Made by a program: the position numbers and the translations under genes. The notes beneath the pieces are model-generated. The model saw nothing but the letters and a program-made list of their open reading frames with translations. It was not told the DNA's origin and ran no database searches. From a bacterium (GTDB lineage: Bacteria > Sysuimicrobiota > Sysuimicrobiia > Sysuimicrobiales > Segetimicrobiaceae): a stretch of DNA of 64,000 nucleotides. Positions 61,995 to 64,000 of this stretch are shown piece after piece. Position 1 is the first letter of the stretch. Each line of letters begins with the position of its first letter. The stretch covers positions 1 to 64,000 of the forward strand of contig DASSJF010000059.1 of the NCBI GenBank assembly GCA_035691305.1. Reading direction: 5' to 3'.

Positions 61995-63086
61995 ATGGCG
62001 ACGAACGCGGCGAAGAACGGCGCGATTCTGCTCGAGGTCAAGAACCTCGTCAAGCACTACCCCGTCACCAAAGGCTTCATCTTCCAGCGGCAGGTCGGGG
62101 CGGTGAAGGCCGTCGACGGACTGGACTTCTACATCCGCAAGGGAGAGACGCTCGGGCTCGTCGGCGAGTCCGGGTGCGGTAAGACGACTACCGGCCGCGT
62201 CATCTTGAGATTGCAGGAGCCCACGTCCGGTGAGGCGCTGTTCGAGGGGCGGGATATCTTCAAGCTGCACAAGGAAGAGCTGCGGCGGATGCGCCGGGAC
62301 ATGCAGATCATCTTCCAGGACCCGTATTCCTCGCTTAACCCGCGGATGACCGTCGGCGATATCATCGGCGAGCCGCTCGAGATCCACAACCTCGCGCGCG
62401 GCCGCGACAAGATCCGGCGGGTGCAGGAGCTGCTGGAGGTCGTCGGCCTCTCACCGTACCACGCCAACCGTTACCCGCACGAATTCAGCGGCGGCCAGCG
62501 ACAGCGGATCGGCATCGCGCGGGCCCTCGCCGTGAACCCGAAGCTGATCATCGCGGACGAGCCGGTTTCTGCGCTCGACGTCAGCATCCAGGCGCAGGTG
62601 CTCAACCTGCTCGAGTCGCTGCAGAAGGAGTTCGGGCTGACCTACCTGTTCATCGCGCACGACCTCTCGGTCGTCAAGCACATCAGCGACCGGATCGCGG
62701 TCATGTACCTCGGCAAGATCGTCGAGATGGCGCCCGCCGACGAGCTGTTCGCGAATCCGCAGCACCCCTACACGGAGGCCCTGCTCTCGGCGGTACCGAT
62801 TCCCAATCCGGAGATGCGCCGCGACCGCATCATCCTTCCGGGCGACGTGCCGAGCCCGATCAACCCTCCGGCCGGCTGCCGCTTCCACACGCGGTGCCTG
62901 TACGTGCAGCCGAGTTGCCGGATCGATCCGCCGGCGTTCGAAGACATCGGCGGCGGCCGCGACCACTACGTGGCGTGCCCGCCGCGGCCGTTCAAGAGCC
63001 AGCGGAGCAAGGCCGCGGTGGTCGGGGCGCCGGCGACGGCCGCCGGGTCGGTGGCGACGGCGCAGCCGCAGCAGGCGAATCCGTAA
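61995..63086 (+). CDS. Peptide ABC transporter ATPase, OppF/DppF type
   Basis: 363 residues, ATG 61995, behind AGGAGG. It begins [20 protein letters not shown], with the OppF insertion that carries the Q-R[10 protein letters not shown] stretch. Walker [22 protein letters not shown]-loop [20 protein letters not shown], signature [18 protein letters not shown], Walker [21 protein letters not shown]. The C-terminal domain has the Cys set [18 protein letters not shown]. The last 30 residues are an Ala/Gln/Pro tail. It drives uptake together with the OppD-type subunit. Confidence 0.94.
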   Translation: MATNAAKNGAILLEVKNLVKHYPVTKGFIFQRQVGAVKAVDGLDFYIRKGETLGLVGESGCGKTTTGRVILRLQEPTSGEALFEGRDIFKLHKEELRRMRRDMQIIFQDPYSSLNPRMTVGDIIGEPLEIHNLARGRDKIRRVQELLEVVGLSPYHANRYPHEFSGGQRQRIGIARALAVNPKLIIADEPVSALDVSIQAQVLNLLESLQKEFGLTYLFIAHDLSVVKHISDRIAVMYLGKIVEMAPADELFANPQHPYTEALLSAVPIPNPEMRRDRIILPGDVPSPINPPAGCRFHTRCLYVQPSCRIDPPAFEDIGGGRDHYVACPPRPFKSQRSKAAVVGAPATAAGSVATAQPQQANP

Positions 63087-63106
63087 CGCCGGATCGCCTG
63101 AGATGA

Positions 63107-63147
63107 CATGGTGGGCCGGCCAGTCCGCCGCGGGCGGTCCGCCGGCG
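63107..63147. repeat. 41-bp intergenic palindromic repeat, copy B
   Basis: Begins CATGGTGGGCCGGCCAGTCC and ends in the same 15-mer, GGCGGTCCGCCGGCG, as copy A at 31367-31407. About 86% identity by eye over 42 aligned columns. It lies between the OppF-type gene and the next binding-protein gene. It could form a cruciform or a hairpin in RNA. Confidence 0.55.
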
Positions 63148-63247
63148 CGGCGCCCGAGGGGACGCCGCACGCTAGGGGGAGCGACCGTAGGGCAAGACAG
63201 ATGTCGGAGCAACCATCGGTGCAACCAATGAAGGAGGCGGTGCGGCG

Positions 63248-64000
63248 GTGAAGGGCAGAGGAATCGCGCTCGTGCTGGCGCTCGCGATCGGCGTGCTCGC
63301 CCTCGGGACGGGCGCGCGCGGGGCGGGAGCGCCGGTCAAGAACCCCGATACCTTCGTCACGCTCAGAGCCGGGGACCCCGAGAGCCTCGATCCGGCCTAC
63401 CAGTACGACACGACGAGCTACGAGATCGTGTACCCCAACGTCTACGAGACGTTGATCGAATACGACGGCAGCGTCCTGTCTCGGTACCAGCCGATACTGG
63501 CCACCACGGTGCCGAGCCTGGCCAACGGGCTCATCAGCAAGGACGGCCTCACCTACACGTTCCCGATTCGGAAGGGCGTCAAGTTCCACGACGGCTCCAC
63601 GATGACGCCGGACGACGTGCGGTACTCGATGCTCCGGTTCATGCTCCAGGACCGGGACGGCGGGCCGTCGTGGCTGCTGCTGACCCCCTTGACCGGGCGC
63701 GACAGCACCCGCGATAAAGATAAGATCGCCGTCAACTTCTCGGACGTCGCGAAGACCGTCACGGTGCAGGGCGACAACGTGGTCTTCCATCTCGCGCACC
63801 CCTACGGCGCGTTCCTCAGCATCGTCGCGGCGTGGTCGTTCGTGATGCCGAAGGCGTGGGCGGCCGCGCACGGAGATTGGGACGGCCAGGGCGGAACCTG
63901 GCAGAAGTTCAACAATCCCAAGCTGCAGGACCGGTACGAATTCGACCACATGAACGGCACGGGCCCCTTCAAGCTCCAGCAGTGGGACCGGCAGGCCAAG
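63248..64000 (+). CDS. Peptide ABC transporter substrate-binding protein (family 5), second, 3' end missing
   Basis: GTG 63248 behind AAGGAGG (63231-63237). The frame stays open for 251 codons to the window end, so the gene is truncated by the boundary. Signal peptide (about residues 5-27). Mature part: FVTLRAGDPESLDPAYQYDT, PNVYETLIEYDGSVLSRYQP, TFPIRKGVKFHDGSTMTPDD and HMNGTGPFKLQQWDRQAK, all family-5 features. It differs strongly from the binding protein at 56.3 kb, so it likely has another ligand and may share the same transporter or belong to a second set downstream. Confidence 0.9.
   Translation, partial: MKGRGIALVLALAIGVLALGTGARGAGAPVKNPDTFVTLRAGDPESLDPAYQYDTTSYEIVYPNVYETLIEYDGSVLSRYQPILATTVPSLANGLISKDGLTYTFPIRKGVKFHDGSTMTPDDVRYSMLRFMLQDRDGGPSWLLLTPLTGRDSTRDKDKIAVNFSDVAKTVTVQGDNVVFHLAHPYGAFLSIVAAWSFVMPKAWAAAHGDWDGQGGTWQKFNNPKLQDRYEFDHMNGTGPFKLQQWDRQAK

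Overview
The window is a GC-rich (about 70%) bacterial chromosome segment with about 57 protein genes, nearly all on the + strand, very many GTG starts and dense start/stop overlaps. The organism builds an outer membrane: there are genes for lipid A synthesis (lpxD, lpxC, fabZ, lpxA, lpxI, lpxB), LPS export (lptC, lptA, lptB, one lptF/G-type permease), BamA/Omp85, TamB and Skp/OmpH-like chaperones. It also has traits of diderms on the Terrabacteria side: a porin with an SLH domain, a three-POTRA Omp85, LpxI instead of LpxH, a DUF3084 protein beside an RNase H-fold protein, and SpoIVB(S55)-like proteins. Together with the GC content this suggests an uncultured high-GC diderm such as Sysuimicrobiota (CSP1-3) or an Armatimonadota relative. 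That placement is inference; no rRNA gene is present to settle it.

Layout. 1-7 kb: a partial membrane protein on the - strand, then a DUF4331 protein, a TPR protein, a HupE/UreJ-type membrane protein, a small membrane protein, an ECF sigma factor, an RskA-type anti-sigma factor and an SRPBCC protein with a 26-codon leader ORF. 7-12.4 kb: an imuA-imuB-dnaE2 mutagenesis cassette whose promoter contains a perfect SOS (LexA-type) palindrome between -35 and -10. 12.5-19.4 kb: an unknown membrane protein, cobyrinate diamide synthase, glmU-prs, and a TagO/WecA-like plus WecB-like pair that start an envelope polysaccharide. 19.5-23.5 kb: a secreted lipoyl-fold protein with a consensus promoter and an intrinsic terminator, then two tandem S55-like secreted proteins.

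23.6-46.2 kb is one long outer-membrane biogenesis region: tamB, a sigma-70 family factor with a small membrane protein, bamA, three Skp/OmpH-like genes, lipid A synthesis, LPS export, two glycosyltransferases, a DUF3084 protein and an RNase H-fold protein. Most junctions overlap by 1-11 nt, so coordinated transcription and translational coupling are likely. A 425-bp gap at 46.2-46.6 kb holds two palindromes, an extended -10 promoter and a probable structured 5' leader in front of the SLH-domain porin; a strong terminator follows the porin.

48.5-56.1 kb: two small secreted proteins, pyrF on the - strand, and a purine block (hpt behind a perfect consensus promoter, a GuaB3-type IMP dehydrogenase, guaA), then a UvrD/PcrA helicase. 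56.3-64 kb: an Opp/Dpp-type peptide ABC transporter (binding protein, two permeases, a small unknown, two ATPases) and a second binding protein cut by the window end.

The most promising points for follow-up are the sigma factor and membrane protein embedded in the outer-membrane cluster next to S55-like proteins with reversed Ser/His order, the three-gene Skp array, the structured leader of the SLH porin, and the DUF4331-HupE-ECF module. No tRNA, rRNA, CRISPR array, transposase or prophage gene was found.
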